This document shows, piece by piece, positions 10,648-23,222 of a stretch of 64,000 bases of DNA. Made by a program: the position numbers and the translations under genes. The notes under the pieces were generated by a model. That model saw nothing but the letters and a program-made list of their open reading frames with translations. It did no database searches and was not told where the DNA came from. Every line of letters starts with the position of its first letter. Positions within the stretch are counted from its first letter, which is position 1. Location: the NCBI RefSeq assembly GCF_050908995.1, contig NC_135118.1:7068001-7132000 (forward strand), written 5' to 3'. The DNA is from Andrena cerasifolii. Taxonomy: Eukaryota; Arthropoda; Insecta; Hymenoptera; Andrenidae.

Positions 10648-13600
10648 ATGTACAAGTCACCGAGAAGCCTACTCGATGTTTGCATCGATTTTGTCTGTGA
10701 CAATGTTTTGGGTTTGTGCGAAGTACACCTTGGCGATGCAGAAGAACATTCCCCTGCTTTGTTAGGTGCGTCTACTTGCAGTGAGTGAAAATGATTATCT
10801 CTATTCTTCAAGACAGCATTCGTTAAACTACAGTAAATGGTAACACTATTGGCACACACAGAAACGTGATTAAAGAATATTAAACTAATATATTTTAGCA
10901 TTTTAGCATAAAATATATACCTTGTATCCTATATTAGCAGAATAACGCAACAATGTAATCTTTCGGTCTGACAAAATTATTGGCATAGAGCCATAGATTA
11001 TATATCCTGCATAAACGGAGGAAAGAGGTCTTGGACGTTGCGGAGATTTCGATTAAATGGAATTGTTTGTGTCAATAATTTTGTAGCTCGCTGTACGATA
11101 TACCGTGGTTATATCCTATCTTGTCTTTAATTGTATATAACTGTTTAATAACGACCGTTGTTGGGAGTTACTCCAACATAACAGTCAATTGTTATAAAGT
11201 ATGTGACTTTTAGATGAACAAGGTAATTCTTCAGTAAATAGTAGTAATATAGGTATTTTGGGCTCAGCAATAGCTAAATCGTCCAGTGATGGATCCTCAA
11301 GTTCGACGGCAAGGCTTAGTTTTAGGCAGCCGGATACTTTTATACCAGCTGAAGTTTCAGATCAGTTATTATCAAACCTTTGCGAAAAGAGAACTTTGTC
11401 GGATTTGACCATTACGCTTTTTGACTCAAAGTACACTAGATTAAGGTAGCCCCATATTATTTATCAAAGTGAACAGCTTAACTATTAAAGAATAGAAATG
11501 TGAATAAAATGTTAATAATTCATTAATCCTTATAGACACGTGCGATTAACAGATGCATCTGCGTTGTCCGTGAGAGGCTTGAAAGTTTTAAAGCAACATA
11601 AAGTGGTAGACCTTACGGTGAATGGATTGAAGATAACCGTCGACGACCTAATAAGCTGTTTAGGCGATTGGAGTTTACAGAATCTTAGATCGCTGAATGT
11701 AGCGAGAGGGAGTTTTATGGACTGTTCACGGTATTTAAGATTAACTGCTTCTAGATGTGTAATAAGTAAAATATTTCCTTGGCGCGTAATATTCACATTT
11801 TTTAACAGGTATTGTGTAGTAGTAACGTTAAGCAAATTGAGGGCACTGCATACATTGAATGTATCAGGAACAGAGTTTAATAAACATGGTCTGGAAATAG
11901 TAGTTGAAGACCTTCCTCTTCTAGAGAGCTTGGATATCTCGTGTACAAAAGTTGATGATATAACGCCGTTGAAAAAATGTAAAAATCGTCTGAAAACTCT
12001 TAGTATGTACAATTTGAAGATAAACGAAAGTGCAAATTTAATCTCAGTATTATTGGAGCTAAACGAATTAAGAAATTTAGACATTTCGGATGAGAAATAT
12101 ATGCATGCTTTGAACTGCGTGTTAGGGCCTGCAAAACCGAAAATAACAGACTTCTTGAAAGCTGTACATTGTATGCCATATCTAACCAGGCTAGATTTAT
12201 CTGGTGAGTATGGCTGGATTAATACATTGCACTTGTTCCCAAACAATGCGTGACATCCTTTCTTCTTATATTCATTAGGTAAGGGTGATATAGATCCGAA
12301 AGATTTGAAGGAATTTATTAAAGCTCATCCGTATTTAAGGTTTTTGGGGCTTGTAAGCACAGATGCTTGCTACGATGAATGCTTCATAAACCCAGCACAT
12401 AAAGATTATAGACCTGGGCTCGTTGTAAGTTATTATAATAATAATATAGTCGGTTAAGTTTTCCAAATGGAAAGGATTATTATTTATTCAGTATTCTATG
12501 AGATAATGACCACGTATGAAATATTATCCTTATCAAAGTATATACGTAGTTTTACAAAAACAATATTACAATATCTATAATGTCATACAAACAAATATAT
12601 TTATGTTGTCAAGAGAGAATTTACACGAATTCTGAAGTAAAGAAATATTGAAAAATGTTAATATAGAATATTGTCTGTTCTTTATGTCAGGTCAGTGGTA
12701 CAGCAACAGAATCTCAGATTTTGGAAGCTCTCCGAAGATATACATGCAGATTACTTTATCTTGAGAAATGTTTATTTAATTTATTCCGCCAAACGCAAAA
12801 CTTTATTGAACCACGGGTGGATGTGATAAAGTTAGTGTTACCTGGAATGAGAGAACATCCGCAGGAAGTCCGCGTGCAGGTGCCATGCACCGCGTGTCTC
12901 TATAATCTTACCAAAGGTGAATTCGGTATCACGATTCACCCCTCGATACTTAAACAAGTCGTTGAATTGACCATGATTGCAATGGAATCTTACCCAACCA
13001 ATTATAGACTTCAAATGAACACGCTACTAACTTTGTGCAGTGACAGGATTCTGCAGGACGTTGCTTTTGACAAATACAGGTAGGTAAAATTTATAAAGCT
13101 CCCTGAAAATTTTCAAATTGAAATTACAAATTCTCATGAATTGAACAATTGTTTCTCGCTGTTGCAGATGCGCGAAATTAGTGTTGGATTGTTTGTCGAC
13201 TTTTAACGAAGCATCAATGCTTCGCATGTCCGTTGCTATTTGCTCGATATTGGCAGCAAAGATATCGACAGTAGAAACGTCCATGCTTGGCGCTCAACCA
13301 CAGTATATATCCAAATTACTTGCAATGGTTAGGTCCAAAGTGGACTCCAAATCACTGGATATAACAATGAAGTTCACATTAAGTACTCTGTGGAATTTAA
13401 CGGACGAAAGTGCTACTACATGCGTAGTATTTCTAGACGAAGGTGGAATGGAGTTGTTTCTGAAAGTACTTGAAAGTTATCAGGGAGAGTCCAGTGTTGA
13501 GACTAAAGTATTAGGCTTACTGAATAATATGGCAGAGGTTTGTAATTTTGTTATTCTGCAATTTAAAGGCACGAAGTGTAAGGTACCTTTAGCTTTAAGT

Positions 13601-14327
13601 TTACTTTAAAATGACCTTATTATTTAATCACTACTCGATCTTTAACGGTCATAATTGTAATTGAAATAATGAAACATTCATATAATTCCTTACAGGTTGT
13701 ACACTTGAGACCGAGGCTTATGCAACCTAGATTCATCTCTATGCTTTCTTCGCTGCTGGATTCTGCACACATTGATGCATCTTACTTCGCAGCTGGTATC
13801 GTTGCGCATTTGCTTAGCGACGGCCCGTCTGCATGGGCTGCGATGCCTTCGCAACCAAGCAGAGAGCAATTATTAGAGCAATTAGCTCACACAGTGACAC
13901 ATTGGGAAACACCTCAGAGAGAAATGGTCGCTTATAGAAGTTTCCAACCATTCTTTATGCTTCTGCGTAGTTCAGACGCCTACCCTGTACAACTTTGGGC
14001 AGTTTGGGCGATACATCACGTGTGCACGAAAAATCGTAAGTGTACAAAGGTTCCCTATGATTAAAAGAACCAATTTCTGCGAGCCTTACGGGTAATGACT
14101 TTCTTTAGAATTTCCTCTACGATATTATATCAATACCAACGCCTAGCTGTTGTCTCACATGTATGTTCTTATGATTCGTAGCAAAACGTTATTGCGCCAT
14201 ATTGATCAGAGAAGGAGGCGTGGAGACATTGAAATACCTGCAAACCACACACACAGAGCAAACAACGCAGCCGAACTTACAGAGTCTGTGTCAATCGATT
14301 CTGGAAATACTTGAATTAAATTCTTAA
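10648..14327 (+). CDS. ZER1: Protein zer-1 homolog (ZER1), CRL2 ubiquitin ligase substrate receptor, complete
   Basis: Nine exons: 10648-10765, 11214-11445, 11536-11730, 11809-12203, 12279-12424, 12691-13079, 13168-13537, 13696-14035, 14182-14327. They sum to 2331 nt (776 aa; human ZER1 766 aa), and phase is continuous across all eight GT-AG introns. The start exon encodes SPRSLLDVCIDFVCDN, which matches the ESLMALCTDFCLRN start of the family. Residues about 120-330 carry leucine-rich repeats (LHTLNVSG, LESLDIS, LRNLDIS, LTRLDLSG). Residues about 370-776 form armadillo-type helices, with STLWNLTDE, GLLNNMAEV and a final YCAILIREGG block as in ZER1. Family knowledge: ZER1 and ZYG11B recruit proteins with N-terminal glycine to the Cullin-2/Elongin ligase for degradation. 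A 238-codon antisense ORF over exons 3-4 is a shadow. Intron 3 is only 78 bases and in frame, so retention would add 26 codons. Confidence 0.95.
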
Positions 14328-17300
14328 CGACGTTATTGCCTTCCAAAACAAAATCTGCGTACCACAAAGTTGGTATACTAGTCAATGTTTATCTCAATGC
14401 AATCTTATATCCTGTTCTTTAGACCAAATAATTTAAAACTATTATACGAACATGGATAATTTATCAAAATGGGGGACTGAAATGAGAGAACAAGTCCAGG
14501 ATACGAAATTCTGTAGATTCAAATTGAAGACCTGAATTATGAAAAAAAATAAAAATTAAAAAAAAAGTATAGCTCTGTGTATTATGAAGTATATTATACA
14601 TAGATCTTATGCCCAGAAGTATATTTGAACATATATAATATAAGTTATATTTAAAAAGAAATCACAGAGAAAGGAAATAATTAAACATTCGAAGATATAC
14701 ATTGAACATAGAAGAGACAAATCTTGAATGCTCTATTATCGCTACTATATTTTTTAATTGTTAAATACATTATTGTGTCTAATATTTCAATTAAAATGGA
14801 CTAACGAGTGGAAGAGAATCAAGCAATTGAAACAGTAAAGCGCTACTATTTGGAGAATTAACTTAATTATTTGTTATTCATTATATCGTTTTATATTATA
14901 CAGTTACAAAATATAGCTAATAGTTAAGGTTCTAGTCTAATAAATCGAATAATTATGTCGGCGTGACAGTTTGCGTAATTTACGGACATGTTTAGAGCGT
15001 CTTTTTTGTTTCTCCTAAAACTAGGTGCTCAATGTACCTTTGTGGTCGTTAAAACACTACTGATAACGTTTAGCCGTGTTATTGAAAAGTTACGTATACA
15101 TAACGCGTAATTAAATTTTATCGGTGTCGATACTGCGAAAGGAAATAGTGTGATTAGACTAGGATTTTATGAGTATGGTATGCTTCAAAAGTATAATTTT
15201 TTGTATTATTATATAGACTATGGGATACATTAGTAATTATTTTGTTATATCATACTTCTAACGTTTTGAATACAGGTCTTCAATTTCATTCTGTTAACAC
15301 TACTATCTTACGATCTTTCCATTCGATAAGTAACTGAAAAACCTTTAGAGATTAATTGTGCATTTACATGCCTTCAGAGATATAAAAGAAATGCAGATTT
15401 CTAACAATATTCCGACTGTATCTGTTATAAAAATATTATTAATTTGTATGAACAAAATTTATCCTTCTGATAACATTAATCTGTTATCCCTAATCACTAA
15501 TCTGTACGAGTTTGAAGTTTATTTTACCCGCTCCTTAGGATAATGTTCACGTATTAAACCGGCAAGGCGCTTCATATACAAGACTTAAGCCAAGAAAATC
15601 TTTATTTACCACCCAATCATGTTACATTTATATGTTACACTTATGTCTTAATTATTTTTTCCTTTTCTTTCTTTTTTTTGCTCTTTTTTTAAAATGGAAC
15701 GTAAAAATTGTTCGTGAAATTTGTATGATTATCACTCAATTGATGCCGATGCTGCACTGCACCTGCAAAATACTTAGCGGCATGGAAGTAACGTTACGAA
15801 AATTGTAGCTCGGATCATTAATATGTGGAAACTTGGCTCTCCTCCTAACATCATAGCACAGTGGATTAATGGTTCAAAAACATTTTACACGCATCTTACA
15901 AATTAGTAGCAATGTGTTCAAGATAAAATTGAGGATGTATAGTTAGTAGTAAATAAATGAAAGTTGCGCGCCATAAATATCAATGTACATGCCATACTCT
16001 GTACGCAGCTTATAATTTTGGCAACTTTCATTTACTATGCATACAAAATTTACTATAAATTATAGTAATATGATAGTACTCTAGATATTTACATTGCAGT
16101 TCAATTCTTATTTTTACTTCGTGTTGAAACTACAAGCCTAACTAAAAAATTCAAAATAATTCGGTTAGATATTTATTAAGAGTATGCTGAAAATATATTT
16201 CGATAACACTACTTACATCGCCACGCTTATAAATTTAATTCCTTCGCCAGCATTCTATCAGCCTTTATGTTATACCAAAATATTTCTAAAATTATTATTG
16301 CTATTTTATAAATTTCCTAAAATCATTTTCTAGAACATCGATATACTTCCGTAATCTCGCGTATACTACAAAAGCTGTTTTTTTTTTTTGGGGGGGGGTC
16401 TGGGGGGTACAATTTTATATTACCTTAACATATGTTAATACTATTAGCATTTTTATTAACAGGCTCTTAATGCTGTTTGTAGGATAGTTTCTTTTTATTT
16501 TTTACGTTAATCTCACCAAATTATAAATCGTGTAGATGACAAAAATATATAAAATTGTTGTTACAAGTGTTAAAAAACATGTTAGTTGGAAGGAGACAAA
16601 GGTGATTAATGTTCTTAAGTTTTTAAGTGCTTTCTAACGAATTAAACGAAACTGTTAACATATCGATTATGGGCGACAATATTTTACAATTATATGCATA
16701 ACAAGGAATGCTAAACGTATTATTTGCTAGTAACTCTAGATACAAACGTAAATTTTCTCAAAGTGTACAACAATGTAGCGATTACATTTTTTTTTCACAT
16801 GTTAAAATAATTAGTACTTGTGGAGGTATGCATGTATCTAGATATGCATACGCACACGTATGCATTATTAATACACACGCGTTTAGGGAAATTTTGTAGG
16901 TATATTAACATGATTTTATTAACACTCCAATGTTTTATGTATTTTTGTGATCTAGTTAGATCGAGACTCTTGGAAACTAATAAAGGCTGATGTTGTGAAA
17001 CCAGTTTGGTGCCAACTGTTCGGGAAATGTAAAAACATAATTGAACTGCAATAGCAAATCATCGCTGATCTACATTTGTAATGTTCATATGATGATTTAT
17101 TAAATCAAATATGATTAATTGTGCCCATCTTTGTCCAATCTTTTTTTTTCTTTTGACATGAGGTTTTTTCTTTCTCTTTTTTTTCCCATCGTATCAGTTT
17201 TTTTTTCTGTGGACATATCATAAGAATTTACTTAAACACCTTAGCAGCATTATACTGTAATGCGTGTTCGTATAAACATGTAAGTTTTGTGTAACCTATA

Positions 17301-18141
17301 AATAAGATATGCACAAAAACTTACAATATCTAATATTCCAGTGCACGTGGCCATACTCTATAACGTAAATTTAAATACCTATTCATTTCCAATGACTTGA
17401 GAGTAACATAAAAGGCAGCGTGTAGAGCGTAATTGCAATCTTCTGCGACACAGAATACAATTAAAATGCAGATGTACAATTCGCGTTAAAAATAGGTATT
17501 TCGTTTTTCATTATTTAAAATATGGCCAGGTGTTAAGGTTGAATATTAACTTAGAGCACAGTGTAAGATTCCTAACGAAACTAATGTATCTAAATATGAA
17601 TTCCATATCCACTGCAGAAACTAGATGGATACTTTTTAATAGTTCTAATTCTAAATCGTTAATAACGTAAATTTAGTTTTTAAAAAATTATGTAGATACA
17701 TCAGAATATTAAAATAATGATTCGAAATGTAATAATAATTGTTACTGAGAAAGGAATGGCTAGCAAATATTACGGATAGTTCTTTACTCTATTATGCGTC
17801 GTTAATATTTATGATTTTACAATAATACCTAAGTAATTCGTTGCTTCACCAGCCCTTCCTACAAATGTATTGCTTCGTAATGTACAAATTGATTGTTCAA
17901 ACAAAGCGAGCCTTCTGAATTAGCTGCGATCGCTTTACAGTAGAATTCCAGATTACAAAATCTAATATTCGCGTTTAACGTACACAGTTGTATTCGAGTA
18001 TAAAAAGTTTTAGTCTCCTTCAACCGGACGTGTCGTGTTTGAACAATCACAGGAAACAGGCAACATAAATAATAATGTAAACCATGGTAATGTAAGAACT
18101 TACCTTAATTTGTAAAATAGTAGTAAAATGTTTTAAAACGG
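14328..18141. other. 3.8 kb AT-rich interval between convergent ZER1 and Pabp2
   Basis: No coding exon is recognisable. The sequence is AT-rich with many poly(T) and poly(A) runs, including a T-run followed by G-runs at about 16378-16408. As both flanking genes point into it, much of it is probably their 3' UTRs; several AATAAA and TTTATT motifs occur, and none can be singled out. Confidence 0.5.
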
Positions 18142-19906
18142 TCAATACGGCATGTAGTAACCTCGTCTGTAACTCCTACGTTAAAAACAAGCATATATTT
18201 TAACTTATTTACATTCAGGGAATACTTGGAATTTCGAAACATACCTAGGTCGCCTTGTTGGTCTATAGCCAAAGTATGCGCTTCCACGTATGATTCCCCT
18301 GGCCATACCTCGGTAGCCTCGCGCTCCTCGTGGTCCCCTACAAGCGTTAAGTGCCGACGTTATCATTCGATCGTTTCATTTCGCATTAAACAATTTACAC
18401 GCAACATTTCTCTATCCCCCGTACCTATTCGTCACCGATAGTCCCGGTCTATTCGTTCTTTTAGGCATTACTTTAATTTGACGTCCTCTGAACATAGATT
18501 CGTCCATAGCCATAGCAGTTTGTACAGAATCCCGTTCAGCGAATTCAATGTAAGCAAAACCTTTGGGATGCCCGTCAAACTTGTTGCACAATATAGTAAC
18601 TCTGTTGACACTGCCACAGCCATGAAAATGTTGCTCCAATTCCTCTGCTGTAGCGCCGTAATCGACCTTCATTTATACAGAGGCAGCGCATTAACGAACG
18701 ATGTAAAACAGGAGAGTAGGATTATTAATACTGATGTTGTGTATCAACTTACATTACCGACGTAAATGGATCTGTTGTCAACCTCCATCTTGTCTTCGAA
18801 CGACATATTCAATGGACTCGCTGATAATTAAAAAACACTATTGTAACATATATTTTATTAATATAAAAGCTCGTAAGAAGAATTACAACTTACTTATGCC
18901 GGGTGGACTACCCATGTTCATCTGTTTGTCCACTTCAGACTGTAATTGTTTCAATTTCTCCGCTTCCTCCTCCATTTCCCTTACACGCGCTTTAATAGCT
19001 TCCAATTCCTGGAAGCAAGTAAAGATATATTGATTTCTGAGCGCTTTAACCATTGGCACGATCAACTTTTAGCGTACGAATTTTATTAACAATATAAAAT
19101 ATGTAATTGAAAGACACTTGAGAATGTTTGCAATGGAAAAGAATAAAATACCGGGTCATCAATGTTTGCCTCGTTCAATTCACGCTTCACACCATCGCCC
19201 TGCATAATGGCATCTCCGTCTTGACCATTTTCGAGCCCATCTAGACCATCGATATGATCAGTAGCTAATAGATCTGATTCAAGCATTTCTGCAATAAAAT
19301 GTACAATGTTATCTTTACATATGCAAGATGTGTACATACATGCTGTTGTTATCAGTACATTTGTGCAACGAGATAACTTACAATACAACTATTTTAATCA
19401 ATAAATATATATATATATTTTACAAGCTACTTATAAGCATTGCGATGATCTATTGCAAATGCTCAAACGTATATTCGCTACATCCGTTTATATGTTTAAT
19501 TTTTGCTGAACAAATATAAAATGATGAAAATCAAGAATCATGGTAATTAAATTGTCGGCATGCTTTTTTGCATAATGTACGCGTATGAAAAGAATCTCAT
19601 CAGAGTGGAAGGTAAACATTAATATTAACATAGAGAAACAAATAAGGCTCTTAAATGTTATGAGGAATTAACGACTACTCGAAGTGTAGTTCGGTAATGT
19701 AAGTAAGATATACGAGATATTTGGTAATACGCGTGAATGAGATTTGAAATTCTTTAAATAACTACGCGAATGCAGTAAATACGGCACTAATAACGTGTAA
19801 TACAAGAATCTGTACGTTCGCGATCGCTATCATCTACGCACGGCGTTTAAGCATTCCTTTACTAATTACACAGAAATACGTAACGTACAAGTATACCTTT
19901 AGACAT
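18142..19906 (-). CDS. Pabp2: Nuclear poly(A)-binding protein 2 (PABPN1/Pabp2), complete
   Basis: Six exons read on the minus strand: 19906-19897 (ten bases: ATG TCT AAA G), 19288-19152, 19008-18894, 18820-18753, 18666-18425, 18337-18245, 18175-18142. That is seven segments in all, counting the ten-base start exon; they sum to 699 nt, 232 aa (Drosophila Pabp2 is about 224). Residues 50-79 form the coiled-coil ELEAIKARVREMEEEAEKL that in PABPN1 stimulates poly(A) polymerase. An RRM follows at about 103-180, with RNP2 IYVGNV (106-111) and RNP1 KGFAYIEF (145-152). The tail is rich in Arg-Gly and ends RRGYYMPY. The protein binds nuclear poly(A) and controls tail length. An acceptor directly precedes the internal ATG at 19286, so the ten-base exon at 19897-19906 was chosen because it gives an in-frame start and a good donor. 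Confidence 0.95.
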
Positions 19907-20471
19907 TTCTATTATCTAAAATAATAAATTTATAACAAATTCAATAACTACTTTCAATCCGGACACCACGATGTTCTACAAACTCGCTAAACGAGATTGA
20001 CGCTACCACCGCTGAACAAGATGAACAAAATTCAAGGATTGTACGAGGTAGAAAATCGCCTTAACGCACATTTCATTTACGATTGGTCGTAACGAGATCC
20101 AGGGACGCCTCGTTATTGGTCGCTTAAGCGGATGAGGAAACCTTCGCACCCATAGAAATCTGAATGCTTTATGAAATCCTTACAAATGAAATTGTAGAAT
20201 TAATTTTAGCGGAACTCGCGTTCGTTATTATGAACAATATTCAGATATATTTGAAAATTACTTCTTTCGAGTAGCGTCGATATAATGGCGTCTCATTGAA
20301 TTTGCTGCACGTGTCGCGTTGCACCGTTACAATTGATGCAATGACATTTTCTTCACTATCGAACATTTCGAAGTGTTTTAAACGCGCGTTGTTTATGCAT
20401 TACTGCCGATTTTAGTTCATATTCACTTGCGCGTGGTGTGTGGCAAAACAGTGCGACGGGGAATGTGTAAA
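19907..20471. promoter_or_regulatory. Bidirectional promoter region between Pabp2 and MDP1
   Basis: The two start codons lie 565 bases apart and point away from each other. The interval has no ORF of interest. A shared promoter is the simplest reading, but no core element was identified by eye. Confidence 0.5.
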
Positions 20472-21215
20472 ATGAGTAAGGGGCCTAAAGTGATCGTGTT
20501 CGATTTAGGTTAGGAAATTTAAGAAATTTTTTTACTACTCGGAATAATGTTATCTATTAATCGTGCGCGATCAAGTGCATAAATAGTACTATAGTTGCTT
20601 TATATTTCAGATTACACTTTGTGGCCATTTTGGGTCGATACTCATGTTACTCCACCTTTTAGAAAGTAAGTTTTAGTATTTTATGATCAGTTGCAGAAGA
20701 ATATAGGATTGCACTTGGCTTATTGATTTTAAACGATATTTTAGGAAGGGGAAGGACGTAGTAGATTCTTATGGCCAGATGATACGCTATTACAAAGAAG
20801 TGCCTGATGTTTTAAAGCATTTGTCGGAGAATGGATACGACCTTGGTGCTGCGTCTCGGACATCAGAAATTGAAGGTGCCAAGCAATTACTAAGATTATT
20901 CGATTGGGAGAAGTACTTTAAATACATAGAGATATACCCGGGATGTAAAGTAACCCACTTCACAAGGTAAGTTCCATTTAAATTTTATCAGACAGCAAGT
21001 ACTGTTTTAAGCAATTCTAAAACGAACTGTTCCTTCGCAGAATTCAAGAAGCGTCAGGTGTTGATTTCAAAGACATGATGTTCTTCGACGACGAACACAG
21101 AAATATCGTCGATATCAGCAAGCTTGGTGTTACTTGCGTACACGTAAACAACGGTATATCGCGCGCAGTTGTAAGAAATGCTATGCTGCTTTCGAGTTCA
21201 GAAGAATTTCTGTAG
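20472..21215 (+). CDS. MDP1: Magnesium-dependent phosphatase 1 (MDP1), HAD family, complete
   Basis: Four exons: 20472-20508, 20611-20665, 20745-20966, 21041-21215 (TAG 21213-21215). They sum to 489 nt, 162 aa (human MDP1 176 aa), with continuous phase. HAD motif I is VFDLDYTLWP, giving nucleophile Asp11 and acid/base Asp13 across the first intron. Motif II is the serine or threonine region of GAASRTSE. The motif IV region is MMFFDDEHRNI with paired acidic residues. MDP1 enzymes are Mg-dependent cytosolic phosphatases that act on sugar phosphates and phosphotyrosine in vitro. The gene is head-to-head with Pabp2 and tail-to-tail with the primase gene. All catalytic motifs look intact. Confidence 0.95.
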
Positions 21216-21217
21216 CA

Positions 21218-21343
21218 AATAAAAATATATTTTATATTAATCACTTTCCCTACGCATGGTACAATACTATATGTAGTAAAAACTATGTACCACTTTAGTA
21301 CAATGTCACCAAAATGTAGATAAATTAATTTATTGTAAATAAA
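21218..21343. terminator. Overlapping convergent poly(A) signals of MDP1 and PRIM2
   Basis: On the plus strand AATAAA occurs at 21218-21223, three bases after the MDP1 stop, and again at 21338-21343. On the minus strand AATAAA reads 21334-21329, about 77 bases past the PRIM2 stop. The 3' ends of the two genes therefore lie within about 130 bases of each other and may overlap. Confidence 0.55.
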
Positions 21344-21410
21344 TATTTTTGTAAAGATAAAAGTTTGTTAGTGTTTGCCTATATACAATTATACCATACG
21401 TTTTATGCAG

Positions 21411-23222
21411 TCAACTTTGGTTAATCGTTGTCAAGTAGTACTGTAACGGACTACAGATAACTACGTTATCCTTATTGCTTGGATTAAGCATTTTAAAAAA
21501 TTCTGCGCAAGCACTTCGTGGATTCTGAGGAGACACGATAGTCAACAGATTTGTAACTTGCTCGTCTGATAATGATACGCACAGAAGGCTCTTTAAAATA
21601 TTTATGTCAAAGTTTTTAAATGGACACCCTCCTTCGTACATCGGGCCTGAAACATTTTTCTGCAAAGTGATTAAAAGAAAAGTAATCGCCAGTTTTAACA
21701 ATGCACGGATGTTTTACGAAGCAGAGGACTGGTACTTACACACATAAACTCACAGTTCGGTGATTTATAGTTCTTCCGAGATCCTTCTAATCCATAAAGA
21801 TGCCTAATACTATATATAAATTTACGTTCGCTCGATTGCCAATTGTGCGAACAGACGGAGGAGCACAAATGGGGTTTGGAATATTCCTCTTTCCAATAGT
21901 TTATAGCATCTTCTATATGCATTCCACTGTCTTTTAAAAATAAACTGTAATGCAGGCGGGCATAGTGACTAAGCCTATGCGTGTCCCGTAATTTTCTATG
22001 AAAATGTTGCATACAGAGTGGAAAGTTTTTCACTTCCATGTCTATATTTTCCGCGCTTATACGTCCATATCCGCAACTTCTTTGAAATATTTGACCGTGG
22101 ATTTTCTGATATAAATACTCCAGTCTGATATCTTGATTTATGCTTTGCTGCGCTTTGGGCTTCGTACATACATATTCGTTTGTTATGTAAGTGGAAAATA
22201 ACGATAGGAATATTTCTCTCCATTGCGAACAGTATACAATAGCGTATCCTGCATTTAAATCCAATTTTCTTTTCCTTATTAAATCTGGTACTAGTTCGTA
22301 CCTCACTTAAACAGATAAGAAGATCAGGGATAAGTTTTAAGTCGTTAAATGGTGAATCTAATTTGTTTCTTACCGACGTACCTTTAGCTTCAAAGAGCCT
22401 ACAGTCTCCTGTATGTTTCTTTGATGCAAGATGTTTAAGAACAGTCGGATTCAAGAAGAAAGTACATATGTCGGTTAATGTTCTATTGATTAATATCTCA
22501 TTGCTCGCGAGCGATCTTAATTGCTGAATAATACTTCTGCACAATCTGTGTAACTGTCTAGGCAAAATATGGTGCAGCCTGTTTCGGAATAATAGCGCTT
22601 CTCTGGCGATCCAATAGTTCCATAGATCTTGCGACGCGGATGCTAATAATCTACAACAGTTTAGTGTGTCAGCTTCTACAAATATAAAATTAATTGCTAT
22701 AGTTACGTGTGTAACACTAAAGTGACCAGATACTTTCTGTTCCAATGCGGGACAAGCAAGCAGGCAAGCAAAAAAAAAGGGGGTAACAGATCCGCGAGGA
22801 GATCTTTTCCGTAGTTTTTTAAAGCATTTACAATATATTTAAAAATACGTACTTGTGATTATAAGGTGATACATTGAAACGAAATTAAAAATATTTCTTT
22901 TTCGCAACAAAAACAGTAGAGGAAACAGTAACTTTATGCCACTGTGAAAATGCAAAAGGTTTGCGCTCCACTTTGCGAGACACTTTTCAATGCGGGATTG
23001 TGCCGCGCAATGGGGGTGTCTGGTCACTTTATTAAACACTTACCGCAAAGTAAAATGTCCAATTTTATCATACACCGAATGCTCCAATAAATATTCAAAG
23101 CTGCCATTAAATTCGTGAGCTTTACCCTGGTATAATAATTGCAAATATTCTAACCTAACAAAAACACATTTCTCTAAAACGTGGAGCGAAACATGTCCTG
23201 TAGGAACTCTAATATAAAACAT
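21411..23222 (-). CDS. PRIM2: DNA primase large subunit (PRIM2), complete or nearly so
   Basis: Four exons on the minus strand: 23222-23044, 22650-22382, 22305-21740, 21659-21411; 1263 nt, 420 aa, in continuous phase. The four [4Fe-4S] cysteines are recognisable: Cys247 (FPLCMQ), Cys334 (SPNCEF), Cys350 (GGCPFKNFD) and Cys389 (SACAEFF), matching human Cys287, 367, 384 and 424. The segments HYARLHYSLFLKDSG and YSIRHLYG are family hallmarks. PRIM2 pairs with PRIM1 in the polymerase alpha-primase complex and helps start RNA primers. The start MFYIRVP corresponds to about human residue 28, and there is an in-frame stop 13 codons upstream, so either the N-terminus is short or a small 5' exon was missed. 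The long C-terminal tail of human PRIM2 (509 aa) is absent. Extra cysteines occur at about 297-301. Confidence 0.95.
22718..23031. mobile_element. TA-flanked MITE inside PRIM2 intron 1
   Basis: The ends are AAGTGACCAGA and TCTGGTCACTT, perfect inverted copies of 11 bases, with TA on each side. About 310 bases long and non-coding. It makes up most of the 393-base intron 22651-23043; without it the intron would be about 80 bases, similar to its neighbours. Confidence 0.75.

Noticed and set aside
11530..12246. 238-codon ORF on the minus strand
   Set aside because: It is antisense to ZER1 exons 3-4, which have clear leucine-rich-repeat sequence and splice phase; the reverse frame is not protein-like.
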